Assembly: GCA_000508965.1 (NCBI GenBank)
Contig: BAHV02000010.1
Span: 496,001-560,000, forward strand
Source: Dielma sp000508965
GTDB taxonomy: Bacteria; Bacillota_I; Bacilli_A; Erysipelotrichales; Erysipelotrichaceae
Direction: 5' to 3'
Length of the DNA stretch: 64,000 nucleotides
Shown here piece after piece: positions 8,379-15,470 of the stretch (its first letter is position 1; the number at the start of each line of letters is the position of its first letter). The notes beneath the pieces are model-generated. The model did not search any database and was not told the DNA's origin. It was given only the letters and a program-made list of their open reading frames with translations. The position numbers and the translations under genes were made by a program.

Positions 8379-9351
8379 TTCACATAAATGCTATGTTGTT
8401 GATACAAAACCGGCGATGATACAGAATACACCCCAATATCAGCGCTTATTGAATCGGGTTATGGCTTCTTCAATGCATCATGCTAAGCTGGAAGAGGTTT
8501 ATAAGAATCTTGCAAACGGCGGCCCGGCTCATGAAAAACGGCTGTATCTGCCAGAATTCAGTGTGCCGCTGCGTAAAAATCTATTTGGCTTATATCTGAT
8601 AAATGTTTCAGTCAATGACATTGAGAAAAGTTTTTTGCTTGATACCGGGGCTCAGGTTTCCGCAGTCACTGAGAAATGCGCTGAAGAATGCGGCTGTGAA
8701 AGCAATCAGGGTGTCATGCAGATTGAAAGCTTTGCCGGCAGTGCTAAAGAATTATCTGCGGCAGTTGTGAAAAAGCTTCGTGTCGGTGCCTTGGAATTAG
8801 TAAATCAGCCGATGGTGCTTTCTTCCTTGCAGGATATCAGTCCGACATTGTTTGGCATCTCCTTGACGGGGATTGAGGGTATTTTAGGCTGGGATATTCT
8901 CAGTCAGCTGGATTTTGAAATTGATGATGCCAATCGCACCTTTAATGTCATTCAATATCAGGGTGAAGTCAGCAGCTGCAATATGATCAGCGGTATGTTT
9001 CCAACTCTGGTTGTCCTAAATGGCAAAAAGGAATATGCATTGGCAGGCTTTGACAGCGGTGCGAAAACGAGCTGGATCTCAGAGCATATAATCGATGATG
9101 ATAAAATCAAAAAGGTTGACGATGGTGAGGCTATCGTGCTTGGTGTGCATGGTTTAGAGACAACGCATCTATCTCTTGTTGATGAAGTACGCTTTAAATT
9201 TCATCAGTCGAATTTAGTATTTGAAAATATTATTACCGGCCGTACTAATATTTTTAAGGATCTTGAATTTGACGCTGTCTTTGGCAATGAAATCATTCGC
9301 AAGCGTAAGATCCGCTTCATCAATACACAAAATTTTGCTCAAATCATATAA
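8371..9351 (+). CDS. Retropepsin-like aspartic protease with two DTG-type lobes in one chain
   Basis: 326 residues from the ATG at 8371 with AGGAAAC upstream; an in-frame earlier start would run deep into the amidohydrolase gene. Lobe 1 has LLDTGAQVSAVT with Asp91 and the flap-following GILGWDIL; lobe 2 has FDSGAKTSWIS with Asp228 and AVFGNEIIRKRKI. Each is a retropepsin signature: D(T/S)GA plus a hydrophobic-hydrophobic-Gly segment. Bacterial retropepsins usually carry one lobe and dimerise, so this is a pseudo-dimer comparable in logic to pepsin. No signal peptide is visible, so a cytosolic enzyme or a degenerate binding protein. Cotranscribed with the amidohydrolase. Confidence 0.75.
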   Translation: MFNSHKCYVVDTKPAMIQNTPQYQRLLNRVMASSMHHAKLEEVYKNLANGGPAHEKRLYLPEFSVPLRKNLFGLYLINVSVNDIEKSFLLDTGAQVSAVTEKCAEECGCESNQGVMQIESFAGSAKELSAAVVKKLRVGALELVNQPMVLSSLQDISPTLFGISLTGIEGILGWDILSQLDFEIDDANRTFNVIQYQGEVSSCNMISGMFPTLVVLNGKKEYALAGFDSGAKTSWISEHIIDDDKIKKVDDGEAIVLGVHGLETTHLSLVDEVRFKFHQSNLVFENIITGRTNIFKDLEFDAVFGNEIIRKRKIRFINTQNFAQII

Positions 9352-9357
9352 TCACTG

Positions 9358-9389
9358 CCGTACCTTATGGAAAGGTACGGTTTTCTTTT
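9358..9389 (+). terminator. Terminator of the amidohydrolase-protease operon
   Basis: Nine-base perfect stem CCGTACCTT/AAGGTACGG with a five-base loop and TTTTCTTTT, right after the protease stop codon. Confidence 0.92.
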
Positions 9390-9454
9390 GATTCATACTT
9401 TAAAAAGCAGCTGAAAAATGATATATTTATATACAGGATTCAAGGAGGAAACAA

Positions 9455-9886
9455 ATGTTAACTGGTAAAATTACAATGGCAAACGGGGCAGTGATCCCAT
9501 TTGAACTTTATGAAGAAGAAGCTCCGATTACGGTCGGCAATTTTGTGAAATTAATCAAAGAAGGTTATTATAACGGTAAAACCTTCCATCGGGTAATTAA
9601 AAATTTCGTATCCCAAGGCGGATGCCCTTACGGCACCGGCGCCGGTGATTTGGGTTATACAATTCCGTGTGAGACAAAGAATAATCCGCATAAGCATGTG
9701 ACCGGGGCTTTATCAATGGCTCATCGCGGTAAGGATACCGGCTGCTGTCAGTTCTTTATCTGTCATGAGCCACAGCCGCATTTGGATGGTGTACACACGG
9801 TGTTTGGCTGTGTGACAGATAATATGGGAGCTGTCCGCAATATGCATAACGGAGACGTGATGACAAGTATCACGCTGGATGAATAA
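9455..9886 (+). CDS. Cyclophilin-type peptidyl-prolyl cis-trans isomerase
   Basis: 143 residues with a canonical AAGGAGGAAAC site. Catalyses proline isomerisation in the cytoplasm. Cyclophilin signatures: FHRVIKNFVSQGG with the catalytic Arg, GALSMAHRG, CQFFICHEPQPHLDG and HTVFGCV. It is a short single-domain bacterial form with no secretion signal. Its stop codon overlaps the start of a small membrane protein by one base, followed by a zinc-ribbon membrane protein, so three genes form an operon. Confidence 0.95.
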   Translation: MLTGKITMANGAVIPFELYEEEAPITVGNFVKLIKEGYYNGKTFHRVIKNFVSQGGCPYGTGAGDLGYTIPCETKNNPHKHVTGALSMAHRGKDTGCCQFFICHEPQPHLDGVHTVFGCVTDNMGAVRNMHNGDVMTSITLDE

Positions 9887-10236
9887 TGGATGATGTAAAG
9901 CGTTTAGGCTATCCGGTATTGATTATCTTTTTATCAGCGCTTATCGTTAAGCTGATCAATACCTACTTTTACAGCAGCTTTACCTCGATGCTGTTAACGA
10001 TTATTACAGTAAGTGCTTTATTTCTGTTTGGCACTTCATTGAATAAAAGCCGTAAACGCCGCAATCCGGCAGTGCTGAAAAAGGTACTGGCAATCATTAT
10101 CGTATTGTTTCTGGTCTTGATGCAGCTTGGACTGTTTGAAATTGCGGCTGTATCTGAAGTTTTATTTTTCTTTGGGGTTAATTCATTCTTTATTAATATG
10201 ATCTACATTTTCTGTGGATTCTTGTTTGTGGATTAA
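9886..10236 (+). CDS. Small integral membrane protein
   Basis: 116 residues, about four hydrophobic segments (roughly 8-25, 30-47, 60-82, 90-114) with a short basic loop NKSRKRRNPAVLKK between the second and third. No recognised family. It is translationally coupled to the cyclophilin through a one-base stop/start overlap, and the following zinc-ribbon membrane protein begins 16 bases later. Confidence 0.7.
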   Translation: MDDVKRLGYPVLIIFLSALIVKLINTYFYSSFTSMLLTIITVSALFLFGTSLNKSRKRRNPAVLKKVLAIIIVLFLVLMQLGLFEIAAVSEVLFFFGVNSFFINMIYIFCGFLFVD

Positions 10237-10252
10237 GCGTATGGAAGGCTTT

Positions 10253-10594
10253 ATGAAAATTTGGCATCAGCTGACTGATATTGAGCTGAAATGCCCGTTC
10301 TGCGGACATAGTATACCTTTTTCACTCGTACAATGGAATACCCGAGTAAGGTGCAGTCACTGTAAGAAAGTGCTGAGGGTGGGGTTAAAACGCTTCGCTA
10401 TCATCACGATGTTTGTGCTTGGCCTGATTCTTTATACTTTGTTATATCTGATGCTTCAGCAATTAACCACTGATTTTATGCTGATCATGATCATTCTTGT
10501 ATTATTCTTATTTGCATATTCAGCTTTATATACGAAGTCATTGATTCATTTTCTAGGTGTGGAAAATGTCTATGATATAAAGGTCGTAAAGTAA
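10253..10594 (+). CDS. Zinc-ribbon membrane protein
   Basis: 113 residues from the ATG at 10253, chosen because GGAAGG lies five bases upstream; an in-frame ATG at 10241 is also possible. An N-terminal zinc ribbon (CPFCGHSIPF then CSHCKKVLRV) is followed by two membrane spans separated by a very short loop. Same plan as the gene at 29672, which suggests paralogues. The cytoplasmic zinc finger attached to a membrane hairpin is a common architecture of unknown function in Firmicutes. Confidence 0.7.
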   Translation: MKIWHQLTDIELKCPFCGHSIPFSLVQWNTRVRCSHCKKVLRVGLKRFAIITMFVLGLILYTLLYLMLQQLTTDFMLIMIILVLFLFAYSALYTKSLIHFLGVENVYDIKVVK

Positions 10595-10609
10595 AAATTT
10601 ATTTTGGGA

Positions 10610-10638
10610 TTGTATTTACTGATTGAACTGCTTATAAT
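10610..10638 (+). promoter_or_regulatory. Promoter of the ribU transcript
   Basis: TTGTAT, a 17-base spacer and a perfect TATAAT lie about 50 bases before the FMN aptamer, a suitable distance for transcription to begin upstream of its P1 stem. Confidence 0.7.
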
Positions 10639-10689
10639 AGAACTACAGAGGATGTTTCGGCATAACCTGCATTCAAAATTGAATAACAA

Positions 10690-10802
10690 GTCTTTGTGGC
10701 GGGGTGTAAGTCCCTACCGATGGTAAAGTCCATGACCTGCGAAACAGCAGCTGATCTGGTGAAATTCCAGAACCGACGGTTAAAGTCCGGATGAGAAAAG
10801 AC
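10690..10802 (+). ncRNA. FMN riboswitch (RFN element)
   Basis: The P1 stem GTCTTT/AAAGAC closes the element. Inside are the conserved RFN blocks GGCGGGGTGTAAGTCCC, TACCGATGG, AAAGTCCATGACC and ACCGACGGTTAAAGTCCGG followed by ATGAGA. It binds FMN and here precedes an intrinsic terminator and the riboflavin transporter gene, so high FMN should switch transcription off. Confidence 0.96.
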
Positions 10803-10819
10803 ATTTTCTGTGTACACTC

Positions 10820-10850
10820 GGAGACGAATTTTTTTCGTTTCCTTTTTTTT
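10820..10850 (+). terminator. Riboswitch-controlled terminator
   Basis: Nine-base stem GGAGACGAA/TTCGTTTCC with one G-T pair, loop TTTTT and an eight-base T run, placed between the FMN aptamer and the ribU SD. This is the expected expression platform for transcriptional off-switching. Confidence 0.88.
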
Positions 10851-10866
10851 GATTGGAGGTATTTTT

Positions 10867-11466
10867 ATGCATAAAGCTTTTTCAATGAAGCATTTGACGC
10901 TGATCGGTATGATGGGTGCCTTAGCTTCTGTGCTGATGTTGTTTCGCTTCCCACTCCCCTTTATGCCGCCTTTTTTAAGCTTTGATCTGGCGGGCGTGCC
11001 GGAACTGATCGGCGGGTTTGCGTTAGGGCCGTTCAGTGCATTTTTGATTATTCTGGTTAAGATTTTGATTCAGCTTATCATATCCGGCAGCAAGTCGATG
11101 CTGGTGGGTGAGCTGCAGGGGCTGATGTTAAGCTGTGCTATGGTTCTGCCGGCAGCCATAATCTACCAAAAGAATAAAACCAGAAATGGGGCTATTAAGG
11201 GGATGATTGCCGGTGCGCTGCTTTGTATTATCACGGCGGTAATTACTAATCTCACAATGATCATTCCTTTTTATATCAATCTATATGGAATGACGATGGA
11301 TTCAATTGTATCCTCAAGCAACAGTATTAATCCGCTGATTAATGATGTTTCAACCCTGGCGCTGATTGGCATTCTGCCATTTAATATCATTAAGACGGCT
11401 GCGAATTGTGTTGTAACGCTGATCGTGTATAAGAAAATCAGCGGTTTGATTCATAAATATCTATAA
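10867..11466 (+). CDS. ribU: Riboflavin ECF transporter substrate-binding subunit RibU
   Basis: 199 residues from the ATG with TTGGAGGT upstream; an in-frame start before the terminator hairpin is ruled out. A membrane S-component with about six spans that captures riboflavin and works with the ECF AAT module, which is not encoded in this window. Identification rests on the FMN riboswitch in front, the hydrophobic ECF S-component pattern, and conserved segments FDLAGVPELIGGFALGP and the Asn/Thr-rich TNLTMIIPFYINLYGM. Followed after 16 bases by a flavin-binding split-barrel protein, so riboflavin supply and a flavin user share a transcript. Confidence 0.9.
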   Translation: MHKAFSMKHLTLIGMMGALASVLMLFRFPLPFMPPFLSFDLAGVPELIGGFALGPFSAFLIILVKILIQLIISGSKSMLVGELQGLMLSCAMVLPAAIIYQKNKTRNGAIKGMIAGALLCIITAVITNLTMIIPFYINLYGMTMDSIVSSSNSINPLINDVSTLALIGILPFNIIKTAANCVVTLIVYKKISGLIHKYL

Positions 11467-11482
11467 ACAGGAGGCAAAAAAT

Positions 11483-11947
11483 ATGGAATTCAATGAAGCA
11501 AAAGCATTAATGTTTAAAAAACTGGGAACAAGTAAGATTATGGCATTGGCATCCAGTGTGGATGATTATGTAATGGTAAGAAACGTGAGCTGTTTATTTT
11601 ACGATGATAAAATCTATTTTAAGACCGATAAAAATTTCAGAAAGACACAGCAGCTTTTCGTAAACCCAAGAGTAGCTTTATGTGTGGGCGGTGTACAGGT
11701 TGAAGGAATCGCTGTCAATAAAGGTTTAGTTGTGGAAGAAGCCGGGCGTAAATTTGAAACAGCTTATAAAAAATATCTTTGGCAGAGCTATAATGCTTAC
11801 AGTCATGAAGACACTGAGATTTTGATTGAGGTTACACCGGTATTTGTGGAAATCTGGGATGAGGATGAAAGCCGTTATGCCTTTCAAACATTTATCGATT
11901 TTGAAAAACAGAGTGCAGAGGTTAAACCTTATGATCTGAAAGACTGA
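11483..11947 (+). CDS. Pyridoxamine 5'-phosphate oxidase-like split-barrel protein
   Basis: 154 residues with an AGGAGGC SD. Family pattern: an N-terminal helix, then the FMN-binding barrel (KIMALASSVDDYVMVRNVS, KIYFKTDKNFRKTQQL, PRVALCVGGVQVEGIA). Such proteins bind FMN or F420 and reduce small substrates; substrate unknown. It lies directly behind ribU and within reach of its FMN riboswitch, consistent with a flavin-dependent protein expressed when FMN is short. Confidence 0.8.
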   Translation: MEFNEAKALMFKKLGTSKIMALASSVDDYVMVRNVSCLFYDDKIYFKTDKNFRKTQQLFVNPRVALCVGGVQVEGIAVNKGLVVEEAGRKFETAYKKYLWQSYNAYSHEDTEILIEVTPVFVEIWDEDESRYAFQTFIDFEKQSAEVKPYDLKD

Positions 11948-11979
11948 CGATTAGCAATCAGAATTATTATAATTAATTA

Positions 11980-12024
11980 AACAGAGAGTTTAACATTGTT
12001 AACAATGTCGGACTCTCTGTTTTT
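11980..12024. terminator. Bidirectional terminator
   Basis: AACAGAGAGT/ACTCTCTGTT outer stem with an inner palindrome ACATTGTTAACAATGT and T runs on both strands, between the convergent split-barrel and TrmH-type genes. Confidence 0.88.
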
Positions 12025-12757
12025 ACTTGCGGCGCCGCTGTCTCACACATTCAAAGGCAATGGCTGAAGCTGCTCCGGCAGCGTTTAACGCATTGCGGAA
12101 TTCATTGGGATAGGGAATATAGATGTTTTGATCTGAATGTGACAGAACCGTTTTACTTAGACCGCGCATCTCACCGCCGATCGCAATGCAGACAGGTGAT
12201 TTAAAATCAGCGTCATAATATTCAATGGCATTTTCCCGCATTGCGCAATAAATTTTGATTTGCCGTTCATGCAGCTGGCTCAAAGCCTTGTCAAAATCTT
12301 CTATCGGTATTATCGGCAGGTACTCGCTGGCTCCGGCGCTTGATTTAGTAACCACCTTAGCAGCACAGCTCCAGTTGCGGGAACTGACTAAAAGACCCTC
12401 ACAGCCAGCCGCATAAAGAATCCGGCATAAATAACCAAAGTTGAACGGATCTTCAACACCCTCAACCAGTGCCAAAAAAGGATTTGAAAGACTTATCACA
12501 TCCGCTAATGACTGATACCTGCGCTCACTCACTCTGGCAATCAGACCGCCATGGGTTTTCCCCTCAGCAATATTATCAATCGTGCCGCGGCTAACCCTTT
12601 TCACCTCAGCACCTGCTTCATAAGCCTTAGCCAGTATAAAGCGAGTATCCTTATCGTTTTTATGCTCATCAACAATAACCTCGCAGACGGTACGCACCTT
12701 CGCAAGCAAAGCTGCCTTTACCGATATATTTCCTTCTAACAGTAAATCTTGATCCAT
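12023..12757 (-). CDS. SpoU/TrmH-family RNA 2'-O-methyltransferase
   Basis: 244 residues from the ATG at 12757 (AGGA seven bases upstream; a TTG two codons earlier is less likely). Transfers a methyl group from SAM to a ribose in tRNA or rRNA. An N-terminal substrate-binding domain (about 1-85) precedes the SPOUT knot with motif 1 NFGYLCRILYAAG, motif 2 AIGGEMRGLS and motif 3 IPYPNEFRNALNAAGAASAI. The usual SLN of motif 3 is NALN here. Target nucleotide unknown. It is monocistronic. Confidence 0.88.
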   Translation of the reverse strand: MDQDLLLEGNISVKAALLAKVRTVCEVIVDEHKNDKDTRFILAKAYEAGAEVKRVSRGTIDNIAEGKTHGGLIARVSERRYQSLADVISLSNPFLALVEGVEDPFNFGYLCRILYAAGCEGLLVSSRNWSCAAKVVTKSSAGASEYLPIIPIEDFDKALSQLHERQIKIYCAMRENAIEYYDADFKSPVCIAIGGEMRGLSKTVLSHSDQNIYIPYPNEFRNALNAAGAASAIAFECVRQRRRK

Positions 12758-12872
12758 ATACAAATCCTCGTTTCTATTGCTATTATAACAAAACTATAAC
12801 GCATCGTACAGCTGAAACAATAAGAAGTACATATATAAAAATATATGATATAATAGCTTGGGAGATGGTACT

Positions 12873-13505
12873 ATGAAAAAAGCGTTACTGCTTTATGGAT
12901 TAAATTGCACGGCAGCGATTTGGAAATCATTTTTAAATAATATGCAGGAGTTGGAGACAGAAATTTTGACTTATCCGCATGAGATAACCGTGTCAGCTAC
13001 TGAAGTTATGGATCTTACAAAATGGGTTTGGTCAAAGGTAAAGAGCAGGCATTATGATATAATAATTGCACATTCTATGGGCGGTGTGATTGCCCTTCAG
13101 TTAGCGGCGATGGGGATTGATTGTCAGCATTTAATCTTGATTGAAACAAATTTAAGACCTGCGAATCCCTTCTACCGTAATTTAATGACGGCTGAACATA
13201 TGATAGAATATGATGAAATTAAGTTAATGTTGAAGCAGGAGAGGGCTTATGCGTCAAATGAATTGATAGCTTCCTTGCAGAGCGAATTCGATTATACACC
13301 GCTGATTCATAATCTTAAACAGAGGATCGATATAATTTATGGAGACCGAAATGTACCGAATTATCCTGAACGTATTACTGATTTATGTCTTGATAATCAA
13401 ACAATCAAAATGCTGAACTTTCATTTTATCACCGACAGCTGTCATTTGCCGATGATAGAAAATCCAAAAGGCTTAGCAGAATTAATAAAAATGCTGATTA
13501 TTTAA
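12873..13505 (+). CDS. Small alpha/beta hydrolase (RBBP9/YdeN-like)
   Basis: 210 residues from the ATG behind GGGAGATGG. The nucleophile elbow is AHSMGGVIAL (Ser), the acid is probably in YGDRNVPN, and the His is in DSCHLPMIE, so the triad is intact. No signal peptide, so cytosolic. Likely an esterase or thioesterase of the serine hydrolase class; the substrate cannot be predicted. Neighbours are unrelated. Confidence 0.78.
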   Translation: MKKALLLYGLNCTAAIWKSFLNNMQELETEILTYPHEITVSATEVMDLTKWVWSKVKSRHYDIIIAHSMGGVIALQLAAMGIDCQHLILIETNLRPANPFYRNLMTAEHMIEYDEIKLMLKQERAYASNELIASLQSEFDYTPLIHNLKQRIDIIYGDRNVPNYPERITDLCLDNQTIKMLNFHFITDSCHLPMIENPKGLAELIKMLII

Positions 13506-13524
13506 TTATGATCAGTTTTTATTT

Positions 13525-13585
13525 TGTAAAGTTTCCTTGACATAAACGAGAATCAGCATTATACTGAAGATGTAAAGTTAACTTT
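13525..13585 (+). promoter_or_regulatory. Consensus promoter flanked by repeated operator half-sites
   Basis: TTGACA (13537-13542), a 17-base spacer and TATACT (13560-13565) make a near-perfect housekeeping promoter. The 9-mer TGTAAAGTT occurs just upstream of the -35 (13525) and again just downstream of the -10 (13571), where it is part of the perfect 12-base palindrome AAAGTTAACTTT (13574-13585). This is the expected layout for repression by the HTH protein encoded next. Confidence 0.75.
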
Positions 13586-13604
13586 CCAAAGGAGGGATGA
13601 ACGA

Positions 13605-13805
13605 TTGAAAAACAGACTTGAAGAAATTCGCAAAAGGCAAGGCATTAAACAAGAAGAGCTGGCTGATATACTTGAAGTATCAAGACAAACAATCAGTTCT
13701 TTAGAGAATGGAAGGTATAATCCCTCTATTCTGCTGGCATTTAAGATAGCTAAATATTTTAATCTTACAATTGAGGAGATCTTTATCTATGAGGAGGATG
13801 AATGA
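13605..13805 (+). CDS. Cro/CI-type (XRE) helix-turn-helix regulator
   Basis: 66 residues starting at a TTG with AAAGGAGGG at the right distance; the nearby ATG is in another frame and stops at once. It is a bare HTH_3 domain (KRQGIKQEELADILEVSRQT, ISSLENGRYNPSILLAFKIA) of the small YozG/PlcR-N class that typically pairs with a membrane protein gene and represses its own operon. The next gene overlaps by four bases, matching that pattern. Confidence 0.9.
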   Translation: MKNRLEEIRKRQGIKQEELADILEVSRQTISSLENGRYNPSILLAFKIAKYFNLTIEEIFIYEEDE

Positions 13806-14233
13806 TGAATAAACAAATGAAATATATAATTATGATTATTGGCGGTTTATTGCTTTTGACAGCGGGGCTGCTGATTTTGAAAACACAGGCATCTAAGGGA
13901 ATCATGATGACTCTGCCCTATGTATGTATCGGCGTTGGCTGCGGTATTTTTGGACATGGCATGGGCATTTGGATACAGGCCAAAACATTGGCTAAATCAC
14001 CGGATGCTTACAGACAGGTAGCCATTGAATCTAGGGACGAGCGCAACATCCTGATTGCCAATCAGGCTAAAGCTAAAGCTTATGACAGTATGATTTATAT
14101 CTTTGCCGCATTGCTGCTTACGTTTTCATTAATGGGTGTGGATATGGTTCTTGTGTTAATGCTGGTTGGCTGTTATTTGCTTGTAGTTGGTATTAGTATT
14201 TATTATCGGATTAAATTTGATAAAGAAATGTAG
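13802..14233 (+). CDS. Four-span membrane protein paired with the XRE regulator
   Basis: 143 residues, ATG overlapping the regulator stop by four bases (a second ATG follows at once). Four membrane segments (about 9-27, 36-56, 92-110, 114-134) around a charged cytoplasmic loop YRQVAIESRDERNILIAN. The ERN.xIxxxAxxKA pattern resembles DUF2178/DUF6442-type proteins found beside small HTH regulators. Function unknown; the pair probably forms an autoregulated membrane-stress or peptide-sensing unit, which is inference from context. Confidence 0.72.
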   Translation: MMNKQMKYIIMIIGGLLLLTAGLLILKTQASKGIMMTLPYVCIGVGCGIFGHGMGIWIQAKTLAKSPDAYRQVAIESRDERNILIANQAKAKAYDSMIYIFAALLLTFSLMGVDMVLVLMLVGCYLLVVGISIYYRIKFDKEM

Positions 14234-14267
14234 AAAAAATCTGGTCATTATATATGATCAGATTTTT
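14234..14267 (+). terminator. Terminator of the XRE-membrane protein operon
   Basis: AAAAATCTGGTCA/TGATCAGATTTTT stem with a seven-base loop. The A-rich left arm makes it able to act in both directions, as suits the convergent DUF5131 gene beyond it. Confidence 0.85.
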
Positions 14268-14287
14268 CTTTGCAGCTATTTGATATC

Positions 14288-15010
14288 TTAAAACAGTCGT
14301 TTGCCATCGGATATATCAATGCCTAATTCCCTTGCTCTTGATGTTTGTTTGAAGGGATTGATGTTTTCAATCACACCATCATGGGCAAAATGGGAACCTG
14401 TATTTTTAAACCAGAAAGTCACGTCTGCTCCTTGGCATTGTTTATGCAGGTCAAGGACCCAGTCATAGTTACAAACGCGGGCATCACGGCCTGTTTCACC
14501 GCCAACACTCACATGATCAACACCATGAAGATAGGGTCTTAAATCAATGGCTTCCAGTAAAGGCGCGCAGGCAATGAAGCGGCGTTTTATCGGATAAGAT
14601 AAAAATAATGGCAGCCGGTTGTCAGCCGTTTTTTGATTTTCAACGGTACAGCCGAGATTAACATTATCATAGCCATCGCCCCAATCAGCCGGCAGTGAAG
14701 TCATAAACCGATCGATCCGCTTCGTTAAAATCAAGAAATCGATATCGGATCGCTCTTTGATCATCGCCCAAATTTCCTTGCGCCATGCATCTGCTTCCGG
14801 CAAAAAGAAATCAGTAGCAAAACAAGTCGCGAGTATTTTATTACCTTTGATGTTATAGTCACCCTTCACATTTTTTCTTATCGGCCAATCAAATTTATCC
14901 GTTTTCTTGATTGTATTTTGGCCGAAACGTTTGGCATGCGGCCCATAAAAATAACAATTTGCACACCCGTCGCTATGCATATAACAGCCTGTCCAAGGTT
15001 CCCAATTCAT
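14288..15010 (-). CDS. DUF5131 (phage Gp37/Gp68-like) protein
   Basis: 240 residues; AAGGTGT lies before the ATG. Opens with the family signature NWEPWTGCYMHSDGCANCY: Cys9, Cys16 and Cys19 form a CxxxxxxCxxC cluster like a radical-SAM Fe-S site, followed by DFLILTKRIDRF, VNLGCTVENQ and VSVGGETGRDAR. The family is common on phages and islands and is often linked to the three-Cys-motif partner TcmP; here no TcmP or phage gene is adjacent. Starts 12 bases after the VOC gene and so probably belongs to the AraC-VOC operon. Confidence 0.85.
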   Translation of the reverse strand: MNWEPWTGCYMHSDGCANCYFYGPHAKRFGQNTIKKTDKFDWPIRKNVKGDYNIKGNKILATCFATDFFLPEADAWRKEIWAMIKERSDIDFLILTKRIDRFMTSLPADWGDGYDNVNLGCTVENQKTADNRLPLFLSYPIKRRFIACAPLLEAIDLRPYLHGVDHVSVGGETGRDARVCNYDWVLDLHKQCQGADVTFWFKNTGSHFAHDGVIENINPFKQTSRARELGIDISDGKRLF

Positions 15011-15022
15011 AATCTATACACC

Positions 15023-15427
15023 TTAAATATTACCGTCATTTAATTCAAAAAGATTGCCTTCAGGATCTCTGAAGTAGGTACAGCGCATCCCCCATGCTTC
15101 TATTGTTTGCGGTTCATTGAGAAAATCAATACCCGCTGCCTTTAAACGCTGATAGTCTTCATCTAAGGTAAGGGTAGGGATGACAGCAGCGATTGTATCC
15201 GGCTGTTTATCTGTATCCGGCTGACTATATCCCGGAAACAGAGACATCGCACTGCCGTCAAACATAGCAATACAAGGCGGCAGATCAGGACTTACGGTAA
15301 AAGAAGTATAAGGGCCGCTGCGATCACCCCAAACAGGTATCAGCCCTATTTTATCGGTATAGAAATCATAGCACTTTCCATAATTTTTACGAACTAAAAT
15401 GCGAATTGTCGTTTCATTAAATTTCAT
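15023..15427 (-). CDS. VOC-family glyoxalase/bleomycin-resistance-like protein
   Basis: 134 residues from the ATG at 15427 (purine-rich AGAGAGAG upstream). Two beta-alpha-beta-beta-beta modules of the vicinal oxygen chelate fold are visible: TIRILVRKNYGKCYDFYTD at the start and the closing AWGMRCTYFRDPEGNLFEL, whose Glu is the usual metal ligand. Such proteins bind metals to isomerise or open small molecules, or sequester antibiotics. It sits between an AraC regulator and a DUF5131 gene on the same strand, 43 bases after the regulator. Confidence 0.82.
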   Translation of the reverse strand: MKFNETTIRILVRKNYGKCYDFYTDKIGLIPVWGDRSGPYTSFTVSPDLPPCIAMFDGSAMSLFPGYSQPDTDKQPDTIAAVIPTLTLDEDYQRLKAAGIDFLNEPQTIEAWGMRCTYFRDPEGNLFELNDGNI

Positions 15428-15470
15428 CTTGTTACTCTCTCTTTCTCTTTCATATAAAAGTATTATAAGT

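Noticed and set aside
14288..15010. Prophage inferred from the DUF5131 gene
   Set aside because: No integrase, capsid, portal or lysis gene is nearby and the flanking genes are chromosomal types.
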